Part shown: positions 35,283 through 47,100 of the stretch, piece by piece | Numbering within the stretch: position 1 is the first letter of the stretch | Layout of the letters: each line of letters opens with the position of its first letter | NCBI RefSeq assembly: GCF_000150275.1 | Contig: NW_002060966.1 | Coordinates: 76,415 to 140,414 of the forward strand | Source: Trichoplax adhaerens | Lineage: Eukaryota; Placozoa; Uniplacotomia; Trichoplacea; Trichoplacidae | DNA: 64,000 nucleotides | Direction: 5' to 3' | Translations under genes and position numbers: made by a program | Notes under the pieces: model-generated | The model's database searches: none | Told to the model about the DNA's origin: nothing | What the model saw: only the letters and a program-made list of their open reading frames with translations

Positions 35283-37751
35283 ATGGAATCTACCCGAAAT
35301 TGTCCAATATTTGGTACGCCGAAGGAGCTGGATAATTATGTTCTACCGAAGATAGAAGATGTTGTCCGATTTTATGATTACATCAAAACTAATGGCAACA
35401 AAGCTAAAATAGTTGATATCGAAAACGGTTGCCAGCATGACATTATTAAATATGTAGCGGAACAAGTTGCAGCAGCATGGATACTAGCTTCTATCCCAAT
35501 CATACCTCATAAAGAAGTAGTAGAAAGAGTTAGCATGTATATTAAGGAACGACAGATTTTAGTATTAGTACCCAATGCCGATCAAAATAATCTCATATAT
35601 CAGCGGAAGATAGATCAATTCTGGAATAATTCGCAAAAGCTGTTTGATATATGCACTTGCCAATGTCTATCAGAAATGGTATGCCAACATAGAAATAATC
35701 AGCGCGTTTCAAAAAAGCGAAAAGATTTTCTGTTGGATCAGCGTACAGATCGTAAATTAACCGATGATAGAATTCAATACAAAAATGGCAAAGTTATGCG
35801 TCCTGGTGAAATACGAAAGCGACGTAATGTTTCGAATGAAATTATGTGTATACTAAGCTCTAATTTTGAACAATTGCGTCAATCGGCTTCTGAAAAAAAT
35901 GATAGGAAATCTTATAAATCCGATAGTTGCTATACTGACTGTGTTAAAAGAAAAGGGTACCATCTACGTCGGCATGCAGCTCGACGCCAAGCAAAGCTCA
36001 TCAAATTACATAAGAAATTACTTAATTCAGATAGCGAAAACTATCAGGCTAATGAAAAAAAGCTCAATCCTGATTTTTTAGGATCAAGCGATGTATCCAG
36101 TAAAGGCGGTATGAAAATAGATGATTCAGACGTAAATGCATCGGAAGATACTTGGCATCCTTCTCCTAAAGGTAAGTTAGGAGCTAATAAATTACGGGCC
36201 TCACCTTTTGCAGGCGCTGTCATAGTAAATCAGTTACGAATTCCTTTGCCAGCATTAGCTCGAGAATGTGAACGTTATAATATATCAGACCGTAAAGGCG
36301 CTGCTATTGCAACTGCTGTCTTGCAAGATTTCAATATAGTCAATGAAAAGAACTTAAGTGGTGTCATAGATAGCAGTAAATTACGTCGAGAGCGTAAAAA
36401 ATATCGCGACTCAATCGTAGTCAGTAATTTTGCTTTATCTAATTTATACTTTGATGGCAAAAGAGATAAGTGCATAGCAAATATACAAATGGGCAAGAAA
36501 AGATATCGAAGAGAAAAAATTGAAGAACATATTACAATGTTAAGTGAGCCAAATCATGAGTACATCGGCCATGTAACTCCCGTTCAAGGTAGCTCAAAAT
36601 ACATTGTAGATGCAATGATAGATTTTTTTCAGTCGAATCGTATTTTCATTGATGGTCTTCAAGTAATTGGTTGTGACGGAACTAATGTGAATATTGGCCC
36701 AAAAGGTGGAGTTATTCGTTTACTTGAAGAAAGATTAAATAAACCCATTCACTGGTTTGTCTGTTTATTGCATCTTAACGAGCTACCATTTCGGCGTCTT
36801 TTCCAGCAGCTTGACGCTGTAAATGAAGAAGTTGGATTGTATACAGGACCTATTGGAAAATCCATCTTTAATACACCATTTAATGCCAATCTAAGTTCAA
36901 CTGATGGAATTTCTTTCCAAAAATTAAAATGTGACCTGCCTGAGTTTAAATCTATCGAAGAATTAAGTTGTGATCAAAAATATCTATATCAAATATGTAC
37001 AGCAATCAGTAAAGGTTACTGTGAAATTGATTTGTCGCGTCGTTATCCAGGTAATATTTCCAATGCTAGATGGCTAACGACAGCAAATAGAATTCTACGA
37101 GTTTATATTGCGACTTCTACTCCAAGTAAATCGCTTCAAATAATCACAAATTATATCATCAAGGTTTACACTCCCTTGTGGTTTGCCATTAAAGCTAAAC
37201 CGCAGTGTACATATGGACCTCGCCATTTTTTTCAACTTATTCGATTGTCAAGATTTCTCGCTTCTAATCAACAAAAAATAATTGATGAAGTTATTCAACG
37301 AAATGCTTACTTCGCCCATCCCGAAAATTTGCTGTTAGCAATGCTAACTGACGATGATAAATCACTTCGTGAGTCTGCATTTGAGAAGATTCTGTTTGCT
37401 CGTCGATATATCAAGAGGATAAATGTTCGGCAATTTAAGATTCCAAAGATAGATTTCAATGCTGCGAGTTATGCAGAAATGATTGACTGGCAGAGAGAAG
37501 CAATTACTGAGCCACCTCTGACCATGCCTTTATCAGAGTTAGAACTTCGTCAAATCGTGGAAACAGGTGATGATTCTCATTTTGATGCTTATCCATGCCA
37601 TATGCAAGCAGTAGAACGAATAATTCGATTGGTGACGGCAGCTTCTACATCAGTTTATGGGTATGAGCGACGAGAAGGTTTAATCAGATCGACTTTGAAA
37701 TCTAGAAAAATTACTAAGGGCTCGAGAAAAGCTGATTTCAAGTGCAGGTAA
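35283..37751 (+). CDS. Large intronless protein, probably transposase-derived
   Basis: 823 residues from the first ATG. The N-terminal third carries a Cys/His cluster (about 145-160, CTCQC...CQH) and a basic KRR-rich region. The middle contains VIGCDGTNVNIG with Asp about 465, then IHWFVCLLHLNELPFR, and later RYPGNISNARWLTTANRILRVY and VYTPLWFAIKAKP. I recall this combination from multi-copy, unnamed proteins in aphids, Hydra and other invertebrates that behave like mobile-element proteins, with the CDGTN segment resembling an RNase-H-type DDE start. It is uninterrupted, which points to a young insertion or a domesticated gene. I could not find terminal inverted repeats or a target duplication. 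Function is unproven. Confidence 0.6.
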   Translation: MESTRNCPIFGTPKELDNYVLPKIEDVVRFYDYIKTNGNKAKIVDIENGCQHDIIKYVAEQVAAAWILASIPIIPHKEVVERVSMYIKERQILVLVPNADQNNLIYQRKIDQFWNNSQKLFDICTCQCLSEMVCQHRNNQRVSKKRKDFLLDQRTDRKLTDDRIQYKNGKVMRPGEIRKRRNVSNEIMCILSSNFEQLRQSASEKNDRKSYKSDSCYTDCVKRKGYHLRRHAARRQAKLIKLHKKLLNSDSENYQANEKKLNPDFLGSSDVSSKGGMKIDDSDVNASEDTWHPSPKGKLGANKLRASPFAGAVIVNQLRIPLPALARECERYNISDRKGAAIATAVLQDFNIVNEKNLSGVIDSSKLRRERKKYRDSIVVSNFALSNLYFDGKRDKCIANIQMGKKRYRREKIEEHITMLSEPNHEYIGHVTPVQGSSKYIVDAMIDFFQSNRIFIDGLQVIGCDGTNVNIGPKGGVIRLLEERLNKPIHWFVCLLHLNELPFRRLFQQLDAVNEEVGLYTGPIGKSIFNTPFNANLSSTDGISFQKLKCDLPEFKSIEELSCDQKYLYQICTAISKGYCEIDLSRRYPGNISNARWLTTANRILRVYIATSTPSKSLQIITNYIIKVYTPLWFAIKAKPQCTYGPRHFFQLIRLSRFLASNQQKIIDEVIQRNAYFAHPENLLLAMLTDDDKSLRESAFEKILFARRYIKRINVRQFKIPKIDFNAASYAEMIDWQREAITEPPLTMPLSELELRQIVETGDDSHFDAYPCHMQAVERIIRLVTAASTSVYGYERREGLIRSTLKSRKITKGSRKADFKCR

Positions 37752-38656
37752 TCTTAGTACCGCCTTAACTAGAAGCTAGAGCCTAGAGTTTTGTTGATTG
37801 TACCGTGCAAATTAATACTGCTATGGAATGAAATTATAAAACAACCTGATTGAACAGTAATTTACTAGAATATTTGAATTATATTTAAGGATACCATACT
37901 GCATCTATATAATTTCACATACTGAAATAGTAAACAAATACAAAAATTAAAGGCAAGGCCAAATTTGAAGCTAACTGTATTGAATCTACATTTTGGAGGA
38001 TAATTAGTTATGGTGTATCTTTCTTCAGAAGTGACCGCTAACTCTAGGTTTCCTCTATCGAAAGACTTAAGCTACTGCCAAAATGGCCATATTTGTTTGT
38101 TTCTTTATTTGGGAGTCAATATGTTCCTGAAGTATAGTAAGAAATTCATTATAAGCATGATTATCCATCCCAACTAACATTTCGGTTTAAAAAGGTCGGC
38201 TTCTTAACCGATGTTGATAGATAAAAATTGCACAAAACAGCATTTATATTGTTATTGAGGGTTTGAGTATTAATTAACAGCTTTTAATATTATCCAATTT
38301 TCGTTAAATAAACTAAAAACTTAATGATATATATTACTATCTTGAATCACGCATGATAGCTGATTAAATAAAATTAATAATTAGTTGGTGTGACAGTGTT
38401 ATATACTGTATTAGAGTAGAAATATTTATGTTAGGATAATTCTGTTAGCCTATCCTTATTTAGTTAACTTCTAATTTGGATATACTGCGTTTTAATATAG
38501 CATTGACTTTTTATGACAGTGACACATACACCCATACTGAAATTAATAGTTATAATAGGGAATGCAAATCATCTACTTACAGTTCGAATCATTGTGATTG
38601 TAACTTACTTATGGTAGATTGTAAACTATCGTGGAAATGTTTCGTGATAGGACATG

Positions 38657-39245
38657 TGTCACGGTACGCCGTTACTAATTAAGTAACTGTAAATTAATGA
38701 ATGCTTATGAATAGATAAGATAAGGTTATGTGCTATGTTTTAATGCGCTTGTAGCTGATAATAGGATGATAGAAATGAGATAAAAATAGAAGTTGTTAGC
38801 AGTTAATTTACTGTAGGTTTATAAGGTATGTTAATCTCTAAAAATTGAGCTGTATATGGATGAAGGTTAAGCGTCTTAACACCTGATAGCTTGTAGCTAT
38901 CTAAGTCTGAGAATATCGACATGTATATTTAGTAATGGTATTATACTAATTAATGTAACTTGTAAAGCATGAATTCTCTCTCGTTAATATTGGAATTCAC
39001 TGTAGAAACCTATTTAAGCGCGTGTGTTTGTAGAATAAAAAAAGGTAATTGCTCAAGAAACGGCTAGGCTCATATCGTGAAGAATAGTGTAATAATTAGT
39101 CAGTTGTCTGTGGAGATCAGCCGAGAAATCGAGTTCTCAAATACTTCTCTCATAGAAACTAAAAGCACTGGGAGAAATAGCCCAAGTTTTAAGTAACTAC
39201 ACTAGAGTTCTTTACTTTCCTTTGCCACAAGTGAGGGTTGTGACA
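38657..39245. mobile_element. Solo LTR (copy 2), 589 bp
   Basis: Same family and orientation as 9059-9652: starts TGTCACGG, ends TTGTGACA, and is flanked by perfect 5-bp direct repeats ACATG (38652-38656 and 39246-39250), different from those of copy 1. So the two are independent insertions rather than a segmental duplication. It keeps the TATTTAAGCGCG promoter block and AATAAA. It lacks a 5-bp ACAGT unit and has a longer A run compared with copy 1. No internal element sequence is adjacent. Confidence 0.9.
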
Positions 39246-41284
39246 ACATGTCGTAATCTGACTATTCTGCATTAGTCATCTAATGTCTATATTCGTAAAT
39301 ACTGTTGTCAGTATTAAGGGAGTCGTAGCTAAAACTAATATCTAATTCAGTAAATGATTCCAAAATTAATCGTACTAACTGTGACTCATGAGCTATTGAA
39401 GAAGAATATATAAATGCAGTATATCGTGTAATAAAGTAGATTCTCAAACTTAGAGTTTAACGTAAAATACGAGGCGTCAAAGTCTTTGTGTAGTCTGCTA
39501 GTAGAGCAAGAGGGTTTTTGATAGTGCAGATATCGTTCCTTGATACGTAATTCAAGGAATTAACTTATTGATCGTACATTACATTATCTTGTTGCAAAGC
39601 TGTTTTGTGACAAATACATTTTAGGAAAAGTGAAAGGATTACTTTTAATTAATTTTTAATTAATATTAGGTATCTACTTTCAATCATAAATATCTATCTA
39701 TTTTTGTACCCTCATATAACAAACTAAAAGTCGAATCGTAAATTTAAAACTGATAACACGAATATGAGAATTTAATAATTAATTTAAAATAAATCTGTAA
39801 TATAATTGTTTATTATTTACAGATGTTGTAGCGTTGTTAAGCCAAATAACGAATTCGACAAGCTTCGATTTTATTTCCACTGAGATATCTACTTCGTACC
39901 GAAAGTAAATAGTGCTACTCTTAATTTTTTCGAAAAGCGAAATTGTATCAAAGCTACGTAGTATAGTTACCGAAGCCATGGTTACAATTCGGTCGTAATG
40001 GTATTCTTAAAGTAGCCATCCGATAGTGTTTGAATTTTGTTAAGGTTGAGGCCTCTGTAATTGTAGATTATTCCGATACTTTTTGAATACTTTTAGTAGA
40101 AGTGCAGAATACAAAGCAATGTAACTGGCAATATATTTTTACTTAGTACAGTCTGCACTATCACGAGATGTGAATATATAGAGAACTATAATGATTTCTC
40201 GTAGAACTTACAAATTTTCTAGATATGGCAAGTTTTTAAAATCGTTTTTCGCCAATTCATGAATATGGTTTTCGCTTAGGATTCTTTAGTAATAGTATTA
40301 ATAGCTTTGATTAGGCGAATCTTGAACGTAGAACTGAATTTATTTAAGAAAATAATGTATTAATAGATATTACTAGTACAAATTCACGTCGCTTTGCTGA
40401 CGGTTTACGATAATTTACTTATTTGTTAATAATTAACTGATAGTATTACCATTCGATATTATTTATATCCCGGTAATAGCTAGGCACTACTATATTCACA
40501 GCTATGCTTCTAGAATACCACTTTTCAACAATGCATTCACGGATGAAATGCTATATTAAGATTAGTTAATGGTGCAAAGTACATAATTCATTTATTTAAT
40601 TTGATTGTAATACAACAACTTTATGATATTTCTTGAACAAACCTAGTACCGTTAGAACATATCATTTTTTTCCCATGTAGTTTCAAGCTGTTTTATTTTT
40701 CAGTAGCAGGATAAGCTTGTGTTCTAATTACTCGCTAACAAATTTTTAAGACTTTTATAGACCTTATAAAGTTCATGTCTCTTACATGATTTTTAAACAA
40801 ATTTCTGTAGGCAAAACTAATTTTAATAGTTAAATTATCGAGTTATTGAAATCAAAAATCAATTTCTTTAGAGTGTGTCTATCGTACTTTTTACTTCATT
40901 GTCATTTAATACAGCATGTATTTGTTTAGAAGATTCTTCGATATATCTTTAATTTGCCATAACTCTTTTAATAGACGATGTTATTACATTCCTTTGCTAG
41001 CCCTCACTTTGCGCTAAAAGCGCATTGCAACTCGAAGAAAATATGGACACTTTTACGGCTTTATCAGTGTTACGGAGCCATGCTCCGAAATATTAATTGC
41101 TATGTTAATTAAAATATCTCATTCAAATTATTGTTTGCTCCAGTAGCTTATTAGATATTAATGTTTATTAATAAGTACTTGTTATTGCCAAGGTATCAGA
41201 AAGTTCAATATTGTTGACGAGTCGGAGCTAATACGCTTAGTCAGTAAACGTTAATTAATAATACCTTAAGTGTAAGTCGCTATG

Positions 41285-41560
41285 TCAAGAATATTCACAC
41301 GTGTACCATCGGCGTTGGCCGAGACTATAAAAAGCCGAGCACTAGCTTAGCTGCTCAGTTCCAGTCAGTCATTTGCAGGATCTTTTGACTAATTATTGCT
41401 AAGAATATTCTTACGTTTTTCTTTAGTACATTTTAAGACTAAGTTTAACGTTAATAAAGTGAAGTTTTTAAAACTATTACTCATTAGTAGCTTATTTGTG
41501 TAGCTGACAGTTAGTTCAACTACGGTAGGTCTCTAAGTTAGTTGGGAACACGAGTACTAG
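41285..41560 (+). promoter_or_regulatory. TATA/initiator and polyA-signal segment, LTR-like, ends unresolved
   Basis: CTATAAAAAGCCG near 41330, an initiator-like CTCAGTTCCAGTCAGT about 30 bases later, then AATAAAG near 41452 within a relatively short distance resemble the U3/R/U5 order of an LTR. Candidate TG...CA borders do not give matching flanking repeats, so I cannot call an element. A promoter of an unseen gene is the alternative. Confidence 0.3.
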
Positions 41561-43139
41561 TGAAGATGGTGTTTAAGACCCGATTTCTTCTTACAAAGGA
41601 GATTTGTAATATCAAGTAATTCATAAATTGCTTACTTTTAATTTACCGTTACTATACGTATCTTTCAATAAAATATTAGATTTTTAATAAATTACTTGCA
41701 AAAATTATATAGTATCGGACAGTTTAAATTTAAAATAATACTGTGTCTAATAGTCTAAAAAAGACTGCAGTCACCTATATTGGGAGCAGATTAAGTTACT
41801 TTTGTTGCCTGCCATAGTCATGTTATACAAGACCGATTATATCGGACACAGCACGAGATAACCCCACAGCATTGAGTATGCATGCCAATGGACCGCAAAT
41901 AACTAATGAGCTACTCATTATTGAGCCGGGCCTAATATTTTCTTTCTCAGCTATCTTATTCGTCCTTAAAATTATAATTGACATAAAATTAATATAACTT
42001 ATCATGCTTCATGGCAACAGACGTGATATCTCGGACGGCCTTAAATGTATTAATAAGGAAAATGCTAATTTTCAATCAGTAAGCTTACCGTAGCTGGTTA
42101 TTATGCAATAGCTAAAGTAAAATTTTATCCAGTTAGGAAACCCTTAGGAGCATATATCTCTAAATCTGAGAATTTTCAATGCTTTGTACACCTTTACTTT
42201 CTTATAAGTTAAACACTAAACTTAAGAATAAACTATGCTATACGAAATTTTAGGTTCATATACGTTTTTGCGATAGCTATGTGATATAATTAGAAATAAC
42301 CACCTTCAAATAAATCGATTTAATAATTGATAATTTTATTTACAATTCTCTAGCCATCGACATGATAAAAACAAGATAGTAAGATTAATATATTCTTTCA
42401 CAGAACATTCTCGAGATTGTATATAGTCTACTTGTAAGTTAGTTAAAATCATGGTAGTTCTAGATGCAGGTGCATCGTGATGAATAATCATCATCATTAA
42501 TTTATTACATACTATGTATCGTGGTTTTTCCATGTCACGAAGTCCTTAACTCCATATTGCCATAGACTGTGATTGTATATTGCAATCACAATTAACTGAA
42601 ATTATTACATAAGTTAATCCAAGCTACCATATACGGTCATTAATTTTAGCGCCACTGATTGCAATTAGAAAATGCTATAAGATATGCTAGTTAACCTAAA
42701 TTAAAAGCTATCCGAACAAGACCAAGCTAACAAAATTACCCTAACGTAAGCATTAACATAGTTTTAATCCCTGTAAGATGCAATTAACATTGAATAACTA
42801 GGAAATGCCTTCATATAATTGGAAATTTAGATAGTAAGCCCTTATGAAAAGTATATTTTAATATAATCATACAGATAATTTAATCGTAAAATCTATGTAC
42901 GGTATACTTAGAATGATCATATAATTAATTAATTATAATTATATTCTTTAGCTAGCTCAGGGCGAGTACATTTCTTAATAGCTTCTTTGCTAAGATATTT
43001 TGAATCTTAAGAATTATACAAACTTAATTATTTTAGACATAAACTATATTTTATAATCCGCTAGTCTTGCTGAGATATTCAAACTTGTAGAACATTTAGA
43101 GCAAGTCATTCTAGCTAAGATTTTAATTGGTAGCACGAA

Positions 43140-44145
43140 TTAACTAGTAGGATGTACGGAAACTGGCCGCGAAATTGTTAATTTTTTAGAACGTTTCATG
43201 CTCATGAAAAGATAAATAAATGGACTGATAGTTGCATTTAGAGGTAAAGATAGAAAAGCTACCGATTGCAGCAGTCTAGCATTGATATATCCAGTAGATA
43301 TATAACTATGGAACAAAATTACGTAGTAAGGTAAAGTACTAAAGAAATAAACTAGAAAAAGTAAAATTGATTGAATACCGATAGTATGATTACTCTCGGT
43401 ATGTAGCATTAAATTATTTAGGCGACGAATTTTTACTAATCTTATGGCTATTAAGAAACAGATAATACCAGCTAAAAGGATTGCAATGCTTGTTACAATG
43501 GTTAAAGTCATCACCCAATAATTCTGCAATAAATCATGTTCGTTAATTGTCATACAAAAGCCTGCAATATCATTATTATATTGATAGACTGATTTCCTTG
43601 ATGAAATAATAACTGGTATCGCGGAAAAAATAAGAAGAATCAGCCAGATTATACTAGCTGTGCGCAATGCTGTAGATTTGGCTAATTGGAATGTTGTAGA
43701 GCTAGAACTGAGAAGAAAATAATGAATGCTTACAATTAATGTAAATGTAGCAGATGCTGCTAGAGATAAATGAATAACGGTGAAAGCAGCTAAACAAGGT
43801 CCGCTCGCCATCCAATTTTCGGCATAACGACCGTATAGCTGCGAATGTTGGTTTAAATCAGTAACACCAATAATTAGGTAGTACAAAATCATACATAAAT
43901 TTGAAAGATTTAAATTATCCACTAAAAACATGTGTAAAAAATTGGAACGGCGATTTCTAATTCCGTAATGTCGAATCCATATAAGAACATTTCCAAGTAA
44001 AGATACACTGGTAACAAGCCAAAGAAATAATCTAGTACTTGAGTGAGCTATTAGATCAAGACATGACGATAGCCGGTTTGGATTTAGATGTGGCCGGCAT
44101 AAAGTCACGGTTGCGGGGACCTTACAACACAAGAAATCTCTCTGG
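43140..44145 (-). CDS. Last exon of the LGR-type receptor: hinge and 7TM domain
   Basis: 335 residues. It opens with the hinge (FLCCKVPATVTLC) and SSCLDLIAHSSTRLFLW, the segment that leads into TM1 in LGRs, then LLGNVLIW (TM1). LYGRYAENWMASGPC before TM3 matches the YRGxYxxYAxxWxxSxxC pattern of relaxin-family and glycoprotein-hormone receptors. The TM3 end reads SIHYF where class A has DRY, and TM7 ends SPFIY in place of NPxxY. The cytoplasmic tail is very short (about 20 residues). Splice acceptor TCAG precedes the exon at 44146 with one base completing a split codon. Confidence 0.9.
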
Positions 44146-47100
44146 CTGAGCCTATGAAAAAGATTGGAGTTTTCTAAATCTACTTTCTATAAACTATTAA
44201 GGAAAGGTATTCAGAAGAAACTATTTCTTGTTTTAAATTTCGATTTATAACACTGTCACTAAATCAACACAGCTTACACACGTACACCGTTTGCAATGCC
44301 GCCGCACCGTTGAAGGTAGTCCAAGACAGGTAGAACAACTTATTTCCAGTTAAATATCTNTTTTAATGAATAAAGAGAATAACAAGTCATCTTTNNNNNN
44401 NNNNNNNNNNNNNNNNNNNNNNNNNNNNNNNNNNNNNNNNNNNNTCTACTAATTAAAACTTTAGCCATTAATAGATCAATTCACCTTTAGATTACCTAAT
44501 TCGGGCTGAAATAAATTTAGAATAAATCTTACAATTTCGACAGATATTCCATCCCTTTCAAACATCGGTCATGGAGGCTCACAATTTGGTTATTGCTTAC
44601 GTCTCTAATGAGCGCAATGAATTATATTTATACCTTAAATAGGCGTTGCAACTAGTTTATTAGCATGCAAATACGAAAGCATGTAAGATACCATACAAGA
44701 TCTGTAGCCTTGGAAATGTTAATGCCAAATTGGTTGCACAAAGTGACTGGATGTTATTTCTTGCTAAAGTTCTATTTATAAAATATTTTAACAGTATCTT
44801 AGTCTTTGTATTTGGATGTTGACGAACTTAGCATCAGTTATTTTATCTGTAGACCGTTAACGTATTAACATCTCATTTTAAACATAGGTAGAATAAACAT
44901 AGAAGATAAATTTAATTAAAAATTCATTAAAAATATAAAATTTTACAAACTTAAGCTTGTATTAATTCTATATATGTAGCTTGCAACGTTTTAATGGTAG
45001 TATTCTACTAGTCCTCTTTGGTTAAAATTTATTAATATACAGTATAGCGGTACGTATGTAGATGACAAATTTATTTTATCCTTAAGCTCTTCGGATAAGT
45101 ATATGATTGTTCGTCAGTTTAATTATTTCTTACAATATTTTCAGATATAGAAATTGCATATTCGCTGTAGAAAGGAAATCACTTAAACTATTGCCAGCCA
45201 AATACCTCCAAAAAAACATGAAATAATGCATGAAGTAAATAATACATTTTAAAGATCACAGTAATTTGTGCATGATGTTATAGTTACAAATTATAAACTA
45301 TTTAGTATGTTAATCTTTAAACAGTAGTATGCTACAAACCGATAAAAATTAAGCTAATTTCTCAATGCTTAACTTACAGGTTATTTAAGATAGTCACGCT
45401 CATCTTAGTTTGATTATCAGATCGGATTGTTGTTAAGTTATTATTATTTAAAATCCTAAAAAAACACATACAGTAATCAACTCGTTAAATTACTACGGTT
45501 TTTAAAACTTAAGAATTTTTATAATGCGAATATGTATCATAATTTTAAAGAAATGAAATATACTTCATTATAAGTGTAGTTATTATAAACTATCAAACTA
45601 GAAAGTTCGTAGTGACGTTGTTGTAAATAGGTCTCTTGATGAGTGAATCATGTAACTGCTTTCAACATTACGTAAAATATAATGCTTACACAGTACTCAA
45701 AAGCCGGAAGATAGACCAGGCACCGACTGGAATTTCAGAAATATGGCAATTGCTAGCATTTCTATCATATCCCAAGAAAATCAAAAATTATAATCAGAAG
45801 ACAATTTTTTTATTAGATATTCTGATTACAAAATTATGTAAATATATAATGCTAAAAGAAGAAAAATTTCAGCATGAACCTAAATACGATAGAACTGAAC
45901 CATAGACAGCCAAAGAATATACATTAAGACTAACTATGATCATAAAAATGTCTTATGATTAACTATAAATATTCTACATTTATTAACATCGTTACGTTAA
46001 TTTAATTAATTTACCTGTAAAAATATCAGGGTTGTGAAATTAAAGCAAGTAAATGTCTTAAAAAATTACTTATAGCTTCAATAAAATGTATATATATACA
46101 GATTTGAAATTAAATTATCTATTTTACATCCTGCCGTCAACTTACATTTTCTTCAATTTCGGAATGTGGATTGAAATAAATTTTAATAAAGTTGAAAACA
46201 CCACGGGATTAAAGCTTACATCGCTATGCAAATGATCATAATTCAACGGTCAGGAAACATCAAAATTCAATAATAAATTTAAAAGTAAGACTTACATAGC
46301 ATGCAAATTCTTGAAAGGTCCAATAGTTGATAAATTATATATGGCTATCTCGGCAATATTCCTAATACCATTAATAGACGATGCCTTTAAAATTTTTATA
46401 CCCATACATTATTAAGCTTCAAAATAAAGATGTCTCTAAGATTAGCTAAACAGTATTATATTTCCAAATGGCGTTAGCTGATAAAAATTATTGGAGAAAT
46501 TCTGTTATCTTCTTTAATTTAAATATTAAAGTACAGAATACGAAAACTCCTACAACCGGTATAATTAATGTACAGCTATAGCTAATATTTGATTCTACAA
46601 ATAAACATACTGTAGCCTGATTGTTAACCAATCTGCGAAATCCGGCATTTTAGGCATTTTGCAAAATACCTAAATTATTTCAGGTATTTTGTAAAATGCC
46701 AGATATTGTAAATTGCCGGTAACTATAGATTTTTCTTTACGTAAATCTTGTCATAAAGCTGGTTTATGGCAATTAAAAATAAACGATTAAAAATGAAAAG
46801 TGTACAAATTAAAAGTCCATATGAGAATTATTTGAAACTCACAAAATTCTTAATTCCTTTGAATTTTCTAATGTAGTCCAGATCAGTTTCGAGTCTTCTC
46901 TTAATCTATTTTGGCTTAAATCTCTGAAATATAATCTATTGTCAATTAGGAAGGCCTGCCAAATAGCTCAAATTAGCAACCTCAATAACTTGATATTATC
47001 TTTTATTCATAGCTTACTTATGTATTGACTTACAAATAATTTAATTTTTTGAGGATCTGGTAACAATTTGAATGAATTGCAGAAATGCGGTTGTCAGCAA

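Larger units (their letters stand above)
37752..43139. other. Intergenic with a solo LTR and LTR/promoter-like segment
   Basis: No supportable gene apart from the solo LTR (38657-39245) and the TATA-containing segment near 41.3 kb listed separately. A 66-codon minus-strand frame starts at an ATG with a good context (39979-39779) but has no recognisable domain; it might be a first exon. Confidence 0.5.

Noticed and set aside
41823-42005. Minus-strand 60-codon ORF with hydrophobic residues
   Set aside because: No recognisable domain or supporting splice context.
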